Assembly (NCBI GenBank): GCA_032718475.1
Contig: JAUCBJ010006413.1
Coordinates: 1-31,071 of the forward strand
DNA from: Nemertoderma westbladi
Lineage: Eukaryota > Xenacoelomorpha > Nemertodermatida > Nemertodermatidae
Direction of reading: 5' to 3'
DNA length: 31,071 nt
How positions within the stretch are numbered: the stretch's first letter is position 1; each line of letters starts with the position of its first letter. The translations under genes and the position numbers were made by a program. Of the stretch, positions 25,201-30,812 are shown piece after piece. The notes beneath the pieces are model-generated. The model searched no databases, had not been told where the DNA came from, and saw nothing but the letters and a program-made list of their open reading frames with translations.

Positions 25201-28200
25201 AAGCTTTTTAATTCTAAATTCATATTTAGCATGGATGTATATCATTACATTTATATTATATGCAGGCGCAAATGCCCACTTAAGAAATAGACAGACAGAC
25301 AGACAAAATTTGATAATACAAGTTTGCAAAGGCAGAACTCTATAAACCTGGATGATTTGTTCAAATTTAAGAATAGCCCGTTGTTGAATTGCGTCTAATA
25401 GCTTAATGTCGATATGTGTCAACAGAAACAATACACGCTAAACAAATTACAGTATATTAGTTTTATCGAATAATTAAATTACTGATTTTTATTTCATTTT
25501 ATTTTATCGTATCTAGTCAATACTATTCATCATTTTACTAATTTAAGAAACACATAATATGGGAGGCACGAGATAATAACTCGATCTATATGATCCCCTG
25601 GCATGCACTGTTTCCAGTTTTCCAGGTTCCATTGAAGTTAAGGAGCATGTCACAGTGGTACGTTATTCTAACCAAAACAATAAACTAGTCAATAGAACAG
25701 GTTACGGATTGTTGCATTTTGTGGGGTAATCAGATGTTACTTGGATTTTGTTTGCGTTGAACGCCCCCCCCCCCCCCCCCCTCCCCCCCTCCTATCTGTA
25801 TTTGTATTTGTTACAAATAAAACAGAAACAAACAACTCGATACCAATTAATTACCCTAAACTTGATATCTTAAAATAAATGTTTAAGTTAATCACGCCGG
25901 TTATTTTCAATTATTATTGTTCAGGTGAATCAAGTTAAGATTTCTGTTCTCTATTATTTGACTCCCATCAAAATTTGCGAGAATTGCATAATGGAGTTGT
26001 CACGGATTGTCTAACCGTGGGAGTTAGTGTGACACCCTTTCTTGTTTTACGGGTAACAGCCACGAGAGCTGAGCCATCGGTTTGAGTCCGGTATTTCACG
26101 TTTCACGATCACCAATAAATTTACTTTACTAAAGGCATTTGTGCGAAAGAATACGGGAATAAACGAAGATATAGACCGATGGGAACACATTTTGGGGGAA
26201 ATTCACAAATCTTATTAAATATAATCGTAATTTACAGACAAACACTCACCGACAGCCAATGTTCGATCTCTTCGCGTTCTTTCTGTAAGGGATCGACCTT
26301 GGCAGACATTCCCAAACCTTCTTTACTGTAGGCTTTAGTCTTAGTTTCACGTTCAACAACTTTAAATCGTTCCATTTGCTAACAATTTATTAATTACATT
26401 AAAAAATTATTTAAAAGTTAATAATGCATATTAATTAATTACAAATACGAAAAAATTATATATATTATCGAAACAGGCCTCATATAACTCGGACAACTCC
26501 GTAGATATAGAAAGGGGTGCATCAACTTTATACGACGGGTAAAATCCTTTATGAAACGGCTATCAATAATCTAAATCTTTAGCCCAAATGAATACTGTAT
26601 TCGATAAAAGCTGGTTCCATTTTTTTTAATTCTAGGTTTAGCTCTCTTTTCTAAATAATAAATGCAAAGCAATATTCTGGATATCAACTTACTTAATATC
26701 ACAATACGCTGACAATTCCCAAGCACAAGACGTTAGGTAACCCTATGCGCAATATGCGACACCCTTAGCGACCTAGACCGGTAAGGGGTGCCTAATTATC
26801 AATCGCAATCAATATTAAATCGAACTTTTTAGTAATTAGTTATTCGTTCTGTAATTCGTTACGTTGCGATATTGTGAGTGTGAGGTAACTGCGTCGGGTT
26901 TCCGGGTTTTAGTTCGATATTGCCATAATCTACGGTGGGTATCAGTGTTTCGGGTTGGGTACTAGCGGTTACAGAAAATCCCTTGAGACATATTTAAATT
27001 TAGTTTCATATTTTACCTACTTACAGTATCCTATAAAATTTCGTACCACTTTGTTTACTTTTTTTTTAGTTTTATATAAATTAAAAAAAATCAGTTTCTA
27101 CGATTGCCGTTAGATAAATGTAATATATTATATAATTACATTTAAATTTTGGAAATCCAGATACTTAGCTCAAATACTTAGTAAATAACTGAACTACTTT
27201 ATATACCCAAAAACATAATAAGGGATTTTAATTTGACTTTAGTAAGGTTCGGTTTACATTTATTAGGTGATGTAGGTTATATTGTAGTCGGTCGACCTAC
27301 AGTTTCAATAAGTTTTCGGTTGTCAACCAATAATCGCTTGTCTTTAATCTCGTTTGAGGCATTCCACGTCTTGATTTGATCTCGAAGTCTTTGAAGTTTC
27401 TTGATCTCTTTCTTAAGATCGGCCTCATATTTTTCTTTTTGGTTTGCATTAACTGCATTATGAACTTTCTGCCAAATGTCTTCAAAAGTTTCAACTCCTT
27501 CAGCAACTTTCTTCAAACAACGCTCGATTTCACCTGTAAGAATTATTACAAATAATAATTAATTATAAATAGCTAGTAGAATGGTATAGCAGCCTTTTTT
27601 AATCTAAAGAAGTCAGTCCATCCATGTCATCCTAGTCTAGTCATGAAGAATTTATGGAAATACCGTAACAATTTTTATATGCGGTTCAACAAAGTTGGTG
27701 TTATTATATAACGATAAACATCAAGGACAGATGACCACATAAATGCAGGGTATTACTATTGGTCCGGACTGGGATTTAGCAACAGAAAGATATGGCCATT
27801 TAAACATCAAAACACAAATTTGGGACCACAGACAACAGACAAGTCGTTAGACACCAGACCATAAATCGTGTCGTGAGCTTGATAAAAAAAACAAAATGAG
27901 GCAAGATGGCAAGATGAAATTCCAGTTTGAATGATACCGGTATATTATATATATCAATAATAATCTTAGCTGAACGCGAAATGTCTATGATTGCCGAAGC
28001 ATTTTATCGGGTGATGTAATGGCTTGGCTATATGAGGCTTGAGGGAGGTACAGATTTTGAACCGCATTTCAAATAATACAGTAATTAAGAATAAAAATAA
28101 TTGGAATGCAAAGATCTATCAGAATACGCCTAATGTTTCCATTTTCGTCTGTCGGTACTACCGGCGAGATTTCCTTTCCCTCTCCCTCCCCGACACCCAA

Positions 28201-30812
28201 CAGGCTCCAACGCAGTTGATATTACCAGGAACTTTAACGTCGCAGCCGAAAAACTAATGGAAAAGTTCATTGAGGACAAACTTCCAACACGTTGAATAAC
28301 CTTCCTTTCTATACAGTCTTCTTTACACAGGAAAACGGCAACACGCTGACAGGGCAACGCTAAATATTGATTCCGATACGCTAGTTGGGAGACGATAGAT
28401 ACTTTAATAACTCTTTTGTGTGAGAATGAATCCACTTTAATTTGTTTTACCTTTTCAATCAATTCTTGAGCAACATCGCCATGCATTACCGGTAATATGG
28501 AAAAATCATGTAAAAAATGTGATCTCTGATGAATACTGAATATGGGCTTACTGGGGGTGAGTACAAAACAAAGACCCAATTAAGTAACTTGCATAATATT
28601 TTAATGTAACATGTGTTAACTTTCGTGTATTGATTTGGTTCCCCCAACACGTCTCTTTATCCTGCTCCTTTACGAACCTGCTCCATTAGGGCAATGGAAC
28701 ATAACGCTCTTTGGTACCTGTACAAAGAAAGAGATAAAGTCGCGTTACGTCCCAAAGAGCGCTAGGTCCCGTAGCCATTTAAGGGAGGAGGTTAGTAAAG
28801 GAGCAGGTTACAGAGGCGTATTGGGGGAACCAAAACAATAAACGAAAGTTAACACATGTTTTGTACAGATCTTTAGCTGTTTGGTCTTTTGGTCTTCGGT
28901 CTTTGTTTTGTACTGACCTGGCTTACTGGTCCAATTAACAGATGACCTAAATATTATTTAATATTGCAAACGTTAATCAGTTTATTGCTGTATTGTGAAT
29001 ATTATAATATACCGGTAATGTCAATGTCAATGGCTGAATATTGGAATGGTACTGGTAACATAATCTTTAAATATTTAGATTGACATTATGTAACTATGTA
29101 CCGATGTATAGTATCAGTAACTAAAAGTGGAATGTAATTTTAAAGGACCCTCTTTCTGTCTTGTACATAAGCTTTCGGTGTTAGGGCTTTAGTCTTTAGA
29201 GGCTATCCTCTAGATTATACTTTACTTAGGTACATATTGTGCATTTATTTCTATACAGCTATAGGCCTATGGGTTTTATTCTTTGGATACAAAGTACGGT
29301 AGGGCGCGTATGTACATTAAATATGTACTGTCACTGTACATTGTGCAATTATATATATCTTCCGTTGTATAATTCTATAAACAACAGAATAAATAATAAT
29401 TAATCGATCCAACGAATCTTTACAAAAAAAGTTCAAATAAATACAAAATAGTATAAAGAGTACAATAAAGTGCAAAAATAGTACAAACGAGTGAGAAACG
29501 CCAGTACGCATGCAAAACATGCATCCCAGTGTAGTATACATATACACTACACTTGTTGCTTGTATACAAATGTAATTAATTGTAAGCAAATGCAACGGCA
29601 CTGAAATATGCGCCGCTACCAGCTACAGTGTCAATAGCGGCCTTGGCTCTGTGGTCAAGTATGAAATGATTGACAGAACTTTGATCATGTATATTTTGAC
29701 AGGATAATGCAATACATAATATGCAGTGGGTAGATATAAAGTATAAAGGTCATACCGGTAGTCTTAAAGTAGCCCCTATACTCACTGAAGGATAGACTGT
29801 ATGCATGCTACATAGACTACGTTTATTATGTAGGTTATGTATGTAATATGTATCATCATCCAGTCATACATATTACATACACTACATCTACTATTTCAGA
29901 GGGAGAACCAGAGAACTCAATACAGCAATAACAGAATAAAGTTGCGAGATAGAGGCATACATAATGTATGCCTCTATCTAGCAACTTTATTCTGTTATTG
30001 CTGTATTTTGTTCTATAGGGTTTTCCTTCTGAAATTTTGCGGGCTTGGGACCATTTTTTTTCGAACACAAAAATCTGCATTAAATTTAAAACTCATAAGA
30101 TTGTATTGTCATGCTCTCTGACGACTAGATCAGCCCCCGCTCAATGCGCGGCTCGCCCCACAATGCTTTGGTTTATTTTGCACACCATGCCCCACTACAG
30201 CCTGACAGCTCCATGTCTGCCTGTATGTACACAGTTTGAACTACCGGTACCTTAGTATACACTTTTGCAAGCGTTTCTCACTCGTTTGTACTCTTCTGTA
30301 CTAGGCCTATTTTTGCACTCTTTTGTACTATTTTTGCACTTTATTGTACTCTTTTGTACTACAATCTGACAGTACTGCAGTACAATATTGTACCATTTTG
30401 TACAGATTCGTCGGACCCTAATAAATAAAAATACGTATTACAGTATTACTGATTTAGACAGTTAGAGTTCTGCAGTTAACTGGTTAAAATAAAAGACATT
30501 CCTCAAGAACAACAAACCATATTTAGTCACTCAATCATGAAACTTCATCACACAGTCACATTGCACATAGGCCTACCGTATCATCATATCAAACAATAAT
30601 TGATAATTAGAAGTCAACTCAAATCTCTAAATGGAAGAATGGTGATAAAATACACCGTGTAATTTCGCTTTCATTTTGAAAGCTACCGTGTGACCGTCAG
30701 ACCGTACTGCCGTAAGTCAGTACAGCAGTAGGCCTACTGCAGTCAGACAGTTGGTGAGTCCAGGAGTCGGAATCGGAAGTCGCTAACCTTGTAATTTTCT
30801 TTTATCAGCCAT
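4103..30812 (-). CDS. CNOT3: CCR4-NOT transcription complex subunit 3 (exons 1-11; C-terminus beyond window)
   Basis: CNOT3 is a scaffold subunit of the cytoplasmic and nuclear CCR4-NOT complex, which deadenylates and represses mRNAs. Spliced exons, minus strand: 30788-30812, 27301-27533, 26250-26378, 24147-24368, 23652-23820, 18443-18576, 9104-9317, 8612-8821, 5038-5180, 4383-4536 and 4103-4227. All junction phases agree and give 586 residues. Residues 1 to about 230 are the conserved Not3 N-terminal helical domain: [75 protein letters not shown] Ser/Pro/Asn-rich linker follows, then the short conserved stretch [19 protein letters not shown]. The NOT2/3/5 box, about 150 residues in the family, is absent because it lies left of position 1. 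DBNL and a tRNA gene sit antisense in intron 6. Identity is very secure; the exon 7/8 junction is the least certain part. Confidence 0.95.
4383..4536 (-). CDS. CNOT3: CNOT3 exon 10
   Basis: Residues 494-544 plus the first base of codon 545. It contains [13 protein letters not shown], equivalent to the conserved LSSLKSMAERAAI of animal CNOT3. The acceptor is aatgatag and the donor CATG|gtaagt. Phase 0 in and phase 1 out fit the neighbouring exons. Intron 10 (4228-4382) is only 155 bp. Confidence 0.9.
4537..5037 (-). other. CNOT3 intron 9
   Basis: A 501-bp AT-rich intron with no recognisable feature beyond its splice sites and a short gtaaatacggtaaa motif near 4772 that resembles the ends of the satellite element at 19218-23400. 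Confidence 0.7.
5038..5180 (-). CDS. CNOT3: CNOT3 exon 9
   Basis: Completes Gly446 and encodes residues 447-493 ([14 protein letters not shown] ... [13 protein letters not shown]). This is low-complexity linker sequence like the Ser/Pro-rich middle of CNOT3. The acceptor is tgttattag and the donor GAT|gtaagt. Phase 1 in matches the single G left by exon 8. Conservation is weak here; the call rests on position, strand, phase and splice signals. Confidence 0.85.
5181..6511 (-). other. CNOT3 intron 8, distal part
   Basis: AT-rich intron sequence without recognisable genes. Six-frame reading shows no substantial open frame. The 43-bp minisatellite follows immediately. Confidence 0.7.
6512..6816. 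repeat. 43-bp minisatellite, 7 copies
   Basis: The unit is gtttatttgttcacaggaat followed by tatactcagcagggatattaatc. Copies start at 6512, 6555, 6598, 6641, 6684, 6727 and 6770, with only one to three substitutions between them. It lies in CNOT3 intron 8, about 100 bp from the 46-bp array but unrelated to it in sequence. Confidence 0.95.
6920..8650 (-). repeat. 46-bp minisatellite derived from the CNOT3 exon 8 / intron 8 boundary
   Basis: About 37 copies of a 46-bp unit. Read on the CNOT3 strand, each unit is the last 26 nt of exon 8 (ending in cacccacagatag) followed by the first 20 nt of the intron (gtgagttactagcacccaac). The copy nearest the gene spans the real junction at 8612/8611, so the array begins inside coding sequence. 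Most copies keep AG|GTGAGT, a near-perfect 5' splice site; some have lost it (for example caactat on the plus strand). The unit is not a multiple of three, and gtgagttactag brings in stop codons, so use of downstream copies would usually disrupt the frame. Confidence 0.9.
8612..8821 (-). CDS. CNOT3: CNOT3 exon 8
   Basis: Completes codon 376 and encodes residues 377-445 ([20 protein letters not shown], then [11 protein letters not shown], then [11 protein letters not shown]), leaving one base for Gly446. The chosen acceptor, ttttacccgtag at 8822, matches the phase left by the strong exon 7 donor. An alternative acceptor aaatcag at 8839 pairs in frame with a second, weaker donor of exon 7. The last residues [11 protein letters not shown] are encoded by the first unit of the 46-bp minisatellite. 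The linker region is poorly conserved in the family. Confidence 0.8.
9104..9317 (-). CDS. CNOT3: CNOT3 exon 7
   Basis: Residues 305-375: a Ser-rich segment starting [18 protein letters not shown] and ending [11 protein letters not shown], like the Ser/Gly tract in the vertebrate CNOT3 linker. The acceptor, tattcttcttccag, has a strong pyrimidine tract. The donor is GCT|gtaagt at 9103. Frame is fixed by phase 0 from exon 6. A second possible donor, GTAA|gtacga, lies 4 nt downstream. The GC-rich plus-strand open frames over this exon are shadows. Confidence 0.8.
9893..10534. mobile_element. MITE-like element with about 120-bp imperfect terminal inverted repeats
   Basis: The left end reads tccgtatagcacta ... 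tatcattggtactatggcag, then gttgaagagttctagaaca. The right end in reverse complement reads ttccgtatatagcacta ... aatcattgttaccatggcaa, then attgtagagttctagaaca. Arms are roughly 9893-10010 and 10415-10534, with an AT-rich spacer lacking any frame. No clear target duplication is visible. It is probably an old non-autonomous DNA transposon. Confidence 0.65.
11656..12993. mobile_element. Inverted-repeat DNA element with 0.42-kb arms
   Basis: Arms 11656-12076 and 12578-12993 are reverse complements over their full length with few differences. They start acaccatgacccgtaatata and include a 19-20-nt C/G homopolymer at matching places (11701-11720 and 12932-12950). The spacer holds a 124-codon frame. 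A TA follows the right end; the left flank shows no matching TA, so the target duplication is unresolved. A diverged single arm of the same family lies at 13925-15330. Confidence 0.8.
12143..12517 (-). CDS. Hypothetical 124-aa ORF in the spacer of the inverted-repeat element
   Basis: An ATG-initiated frame that fits entirely between the two inverted arms. It begins [20 protein letters not shown] and is rich in Leu, Ile, Asn and Ser. It has a few Cys/His residues (FCDHC, KHC, KTC, YC) but no pattern I can assign to a known fold. There is no signal peptide and no convincing membrane segment. An uninterrupted 124 codons is long for DNA this AT-rich, so it may be a captured exon or a remnant of an element gene, but chance cannot be excluded. 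Codon use and expression are unknown. Confidence 0.25.
   Translation of the reverse strand: MRSILHLDNKISNYMLYKLFDLNIEVLLRLQQFNFIHRIFNTGNSKITWLFTNIFCDHCIGSTIDMFSSYKISSWEYELPNLLSLAVSSYSTKHCGNKVKKTCNDLMSHKEEFLSIYCIDILNK
13453..13517. repeat. Short hairpin with GC-rich loop
   Basis: The 18-bp arms gacccttgtttatttatg and cataaataaactcgggtc pair at 16 of 18 positions. The 29-nt loop includes ccttcgctgcgctcgctcgg. It probably represents a short repeat-family palindrome; function unknown. Confidence 0.7.
14210..14620. repeat. 68-bp tandem repeat, about 6 copies, interior of the second foldback element
   Basis: The unit is tgttttggttagaaatagcc, then gtatctgtaacctgctcctt, then tccctcaattagtaacaccatcgttta(t). 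The first and last copies are diverged. The unit is homologous to the terminal repeats of the MITE at 28608-28859 and to the segment near 24611-24655. Confidence 0.85.
14636..15110. repeat. 17-bp tandem repeat (gcgggcgaaggttgtac)n
   Basis: About 28 copies with alternation of aagg/aaga and ttgtac/ttgcac. Because 17 is not divisible by three and the unit lacks stops in most frames, overlapping open frames of up to 236 codons appear on both strands with a 17-residue period. These frames are artefacts of the repeat. Confidence 0.95.
15471..15543 (+). tRNA. tRNA-Arg (anticodon TCT)
   Basis: A full 73-nt cloverleaf without intron. Acceptor stem GTCCCTG pairs with CAGGGAT (G1-T72 wobble), with discriminator G. 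The D arm is GCGC/GCGC with loop aatggata. The anticodon arm is CTGGA-CTTCTAA-TCCAG, giving TCT. The T arm is GTGGG-TTCGAGT-CCCAC. The internal promoter boxes are intact (B box ggttcgagtcc), and six Ts at 15544-15549 form the Pol III terminator. It decodes AGA codons. It lies 345 bp upstream of the DBNL start on the same strand, antisense within CNOT3 intron 6. Confidence 0.97.
15544..15549 (+). terminator. Pol III terminator of tRNA-Arg
   Basis: Run of six T residues directly after the discriminator base. Confidence 0.9.
15888..16868 (+). CDS. DBNL: DBNL exon 1
   Basis: 327 codons covering the ADF-H domain and coiled-coil region in one uninterrupted exon, ending ATC GCC CAG at the donor gttggt. 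Reading on past the donor would stop after seven more codons (VGSLRCR), which is the unspliced frame and not the protein end. Confidence 0.93.
15888..17632 (+). CDS. DBNL: Drebrin-like protein (actin-binding protein 1), two coding exons
   Basis: Joined exons 15888-16868 and 17207-17632 give 468 residues; the human protein is about 430. DBNL binds F-actin and links it, through its SH3 domain, to dynamin and other endocytic partners at the cell cortex. Residues 1 to about 140 form the ADF-H domain: [70 protein letters not shown]. The conserved APVGSVYRR and [12 protein letters not shown] follow, then an Arg/Glu-rich helical region to about residue 275. An acidic linker leads to a C-terminal SH3 domain (412-468) with ALYDY-like [35 protein letters not shown]. 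The start is set by the family N-terminus and the context tcATGg. The gene is GC-rich against AT-rich surroundings and lies antisense inside CNOT3 intron 6. Nearly intronless compared with vertebrate orthologues. Confidence 0.96.
16869..17206 (+). other. DBNL intron (phase 0)
   Basis: 338 bp, donor CAG|gttggt, acceptor ttccctcttttag. A GT two codons downstream (gtagct) would shift the frame, so the gttggt donor is chosen. It includes an inexact pair around gataatatcaatatt; nothing else stands out. Confidence 0.85.
17207..17632 (+). CDS. DBNL: DBNL exon 2
   Basis: 141 codons from AAT ACC GAA to the stop at 17630-17632. It encodes an acidic linker with [17 protein letters not shown] and the SH3 domain with its signature WW (DGWWEGE) and NYVELVE end. 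Starting at the GTG at 17327 would be arbitrary, since the frame is open back to the acceptor. Confidence 0.93.
   Translation, partial: NTESSKPTIQPVETVADDKGWEEDEELEVDNKVDAAVVDRVSGHPGSGDAVSGAAPPELLRTYSDPLEEDAYEQFSEDTQPAGSMTAVAIFDYDAEDDSEISFLPGDRIVSINRIDDGWWEGEAPDGKYGMFPANYVELVE
17681..17686 (+). promoter_or_regulatory. Candidate polyadenylation signal of DBNL (ATTAAA)
   Basis: ATTAAA variant hexamer 49 nt after the DBNL stop, in an AT-rich tail. Other weaker variants occur nearby, so the exact site is uncertain. Confidence 0.45.
17949..18100 (+). repeat. Dispersed repeat, copy A
   Basis: Matches 23887-24037 in direct orientation. Shared blocks are aagtcgttcaaact, acttggtac, cttctatagttc/ctttatagttcc, ctgtcggccgct and gtgacc.gg.ccactaatt. 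The copies are moderately diverged with small indels. It probably belongs to a non-autonomous element family. Confidence 0.7.
18301..18338. repeat. Short hairpin
   Basis: Arms ggctataaaaatacacc and ggtgtatttttataacc pair at 16 of 17 positions with a 4-nt loop. It lies in CNOT3 intron 6, downstream of DBNL. Confidence 0.8.
18443..18576 (-). CDS. CNOT3: CNOT3 exon 6
   Basis: Completes Ser260 and encodes residues 261-304 ([20 protein letters not shown] ... [11 protein letters not shown] ... STTAVN), a Ser/Thr/Pro-rich linker. The acceptor is tttgttttag and the donor AAT|gtgagt, phase 0 out. The joined sequence TNRNSETRDDD resembles the vertebrate TTENSEDDKKRG, supporting the junction. Confidence 0.87.
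18577..19217 (-). other. CNOT3 intron 5, proximal part
   Basis: AT-rich, with two ttctagaa motifs (18778 and 18948) and A/T homopolymers. No frame or RNA gene was recognised. Confidence 0.7.
19218..23400. mobile_element. TA-flanked element with short inverted ends and a 4.1-kb internal satellite
   Basis: The left end reads ccgtatttcttctaataaga then gcc. The right end in reverse complement reads ctgtatttcttcgaataaga then gcc. Both are bordered by TA (19216-19217 and 23401-23402), the target dinucleotide of Tc1/mariner-type elements (family knowledge). The interior is entirely tandem repeat. The satellite unit cgaataaacgcccccct looks derived from the terminal cgaataagagcc, so the array may have grown from the element end. 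No transposase frame. Confidence 0.65.
19242..23380. repeat. Satellite of about 17-bp units with higher-order period near 80 bp
   Basis: The basic unit ctcgaataaacgcccc(c) is repeated two to six times, then interrupted by ttaccatcaaattagcaact followed by taaacgccttctc. About 50 higher-order blocks are present, with length variation in the C runs, including a long C tract near 23311-23330. The minus-strand frame at 19150-19353 ([13 protein letters not shown] repeats) is a repeat artefact. Confidence 0.95.
23652..23820 (-). CDS. CNOT3: CNOT3 exon 5
   Basis: Residues 204-259 plus one base. It contains [20 protein letters not shown] and [13 protein letters not shown], a close match to the conserved [20 protein letters not shown] block at the end of the Not3 N-terminal domain. 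The acceptor is attcatatag. The donor AATA|gttagt is chosen because phase 1 is required by exon 6; the upstream ggg|gtcggc would break the frame. Confidence 0.93.
23887..24037 (+). repeat. Dispersed repeat, copy B (in CNOT3 intron 4)
   Basis: Direct-orientation relative of 17949-18100. It ends ctgtcggccgcttgggggtg then tgacccggtccactaatt, and occupies much of the 326-bp intron 4. Confidence 0.7.
24147..24368 (-). CDS. CNOT3: CNOT3 exon 4
   Basis: Residues 130-203: [20 protein letters not shown], then a Lys/Gly-rich insert ([13 protein letters not shown]), then [20 protein letters not shown]. It matches the helical VDQFESEVESL and HRYHVRMLETILRMLDN of vertebrate CNOT3. The acceptor is ttttccttag and the donor AAG|gtacgg; both sides phase 0. 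Confidence 0.95.
24582..24779. repeat. Inverted-repeat element (22-bp ends) in CNOT3 intron 3
   Basis: 24582-24603 (atgtgaagaataccaggttt then tc) pairs with 24758-24779 at 21 of 22 positions. The interior includes aggttacag...ttctaaccaaaacaacaaacg (24611-24655), related to the 68-bp array at 14210-14620. A third, direct copy of the end lies near 24529. Confidence 0.6.
24923..25132. mobile_element. MITE with perfect 57-bp terminal inverted repeats
   Basis: 24923-24979 and 25076-25132 are exact reverse complements, starting tatgcagtacaaatgaaaaa. The terminal TA on both sides may be the target duplication. The 96-nt loop contains a second palindrome, TGATCAGCTGACA-ac-TGTCAGCTGATCA. Perfect identity of the arms implies recent origin or folding-driven conversion. 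Confidence 0.8.
25133..26249 (-). other. CNOT3 intron 3, donor-proximal part
   Basis: AT-rich, with a short ACAG tract near 25285-25300, a C homopolymer at 25764-25781 and a ttctaaccaaaacaataaac motif at 25666-25685. A degenerate tRNA-like T arm with B box ggtttgagtcc lies at 26079-26089. No gene was recognised. Confidence 0.6.
26250..26378 (-). CDS. CNOT3: CNOT3 exon 3
   Basis: Residues 87-129: [20 protein letters not shown], then [20 protein letters not shown] and WLS. This is nearly identical to the vertebrate block. The acceptor is attgttag and the donor TCG|gtgagt; phase 0 at both ends. Too short to stand out as an open frame on its own. Confidence 0.96.
26379..27300 (-). other. CNOT3 intron 2
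   Basis: 922 bp, AT-rich, phase 0, donor ACT|gtaggt. No gene or repeat family was recognised. Confidence 0.75.
27301..27533 (-). CDS. CNOT3: CNOT3 exon 2
   Basis: Completes Gly9 and encodes residues 10-86: [77 protein letters not shown]. This is the most conserved part of the Not3 N-terminal coiled-coil domain and the strongest single piece of evidence for the gene. The acceptor is cttacag. The apparent Met at residue 16 in the simple open frame is not the start, because the frame runs back to the acceptor. Confidence 0.97.
27534..28607 (-). other. CNOT3 intron 1, 3' part
   Basis: Mostly AT-rich. A minus-strand frame at 28130-28579 is open for 149 codons but has only a TTG start and no recognisable similarity, so it is not called. 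Nothing else was recognised. Confidence 0.6.
28608..28859. mobile_element. MITE with about 75-bp terminal inverted repeats
   Basis: The left end reads aacatgtgttaactttcgtg, then tattgatttggttcccccaa. The right end in reverse complement reads aacatgtgttaactttcgtt, then tattgttttggttcccccaa. Both continue through cctgctcctttac. A second inner inverted pair (ctctttggtacc... and cccaaagagcg) lies in the loop. The terminal repeat is homologous to the 68-bp tandem unit at 14210-14620. Confidence 0.75.
28860..29838 (-). other. CNOT3 intron 1, middle part
   Basis: AT-rich. Contains one arm (29452-29500) of a long-distance inverted repeat whose partner is at 30272-30357 (gtttctcactcgtttgtact type). 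No gene was recognised. Confidence 0.6.
29839..29880. repeat. Short perfect hairpin
   Basis: 15-bp arms gtatgtaatatgtat and atacatattacatac with a 12-nt loop, 12 bp away from the large palindrome. Confidence 0.85.
29893..30035. repeat. Long palindrome, about 70-bp arms, almost no loop
   Basis: Centred near 29964 on ggcatacataatgtatgcc. The inner 45 bp of each arm (aatacagcaataacagaata, then aagttgc.agatagagg) is paired almost perfectly. The outer part (atttcagagggagaacc) has several mismatches. It is transcribed within CNOT3 intron 1, so the RNA could fold into a long hairpin. Most likely a palindromic MITE. Confidence 0.85.
30036..30787 (-). other. CNOT3 intron 1, donor-proximal part
   Basis: Holds the partner arm 30272-30357 with repeated ttttgtactatttttgcact-like units and several taggcct and ccggtac motifs. 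The donor of exon 1 is CAAG|gttagc at 30787. No gene was recognised. Confidence 0.65.
30788..30812 (-). CDS. CNOT3: CNOT3 exon 1 (coding part)
   Basis: Only 25 coding nucleotides: MADKRKLQ plus the first base of Gly9. The peptide is identical to the start of vertebrate CNOT3 ([11 protein letters not shown]), and the phase fits exon 2 exactly, so this tiny exon is secure despite its size. The start is preceded by ttactctt. The 5' untranslated part continues towards 31071, with its start not determinable. Confidence 0.95.

Noticed and set aside
28130-28579. Minus-strand 149-codon frame
   Set aside because: Has only a TTG start, no recognisable domain, no family pattern, and lies inside intron 1. 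It could be a decayed element but nothing supports a gene.
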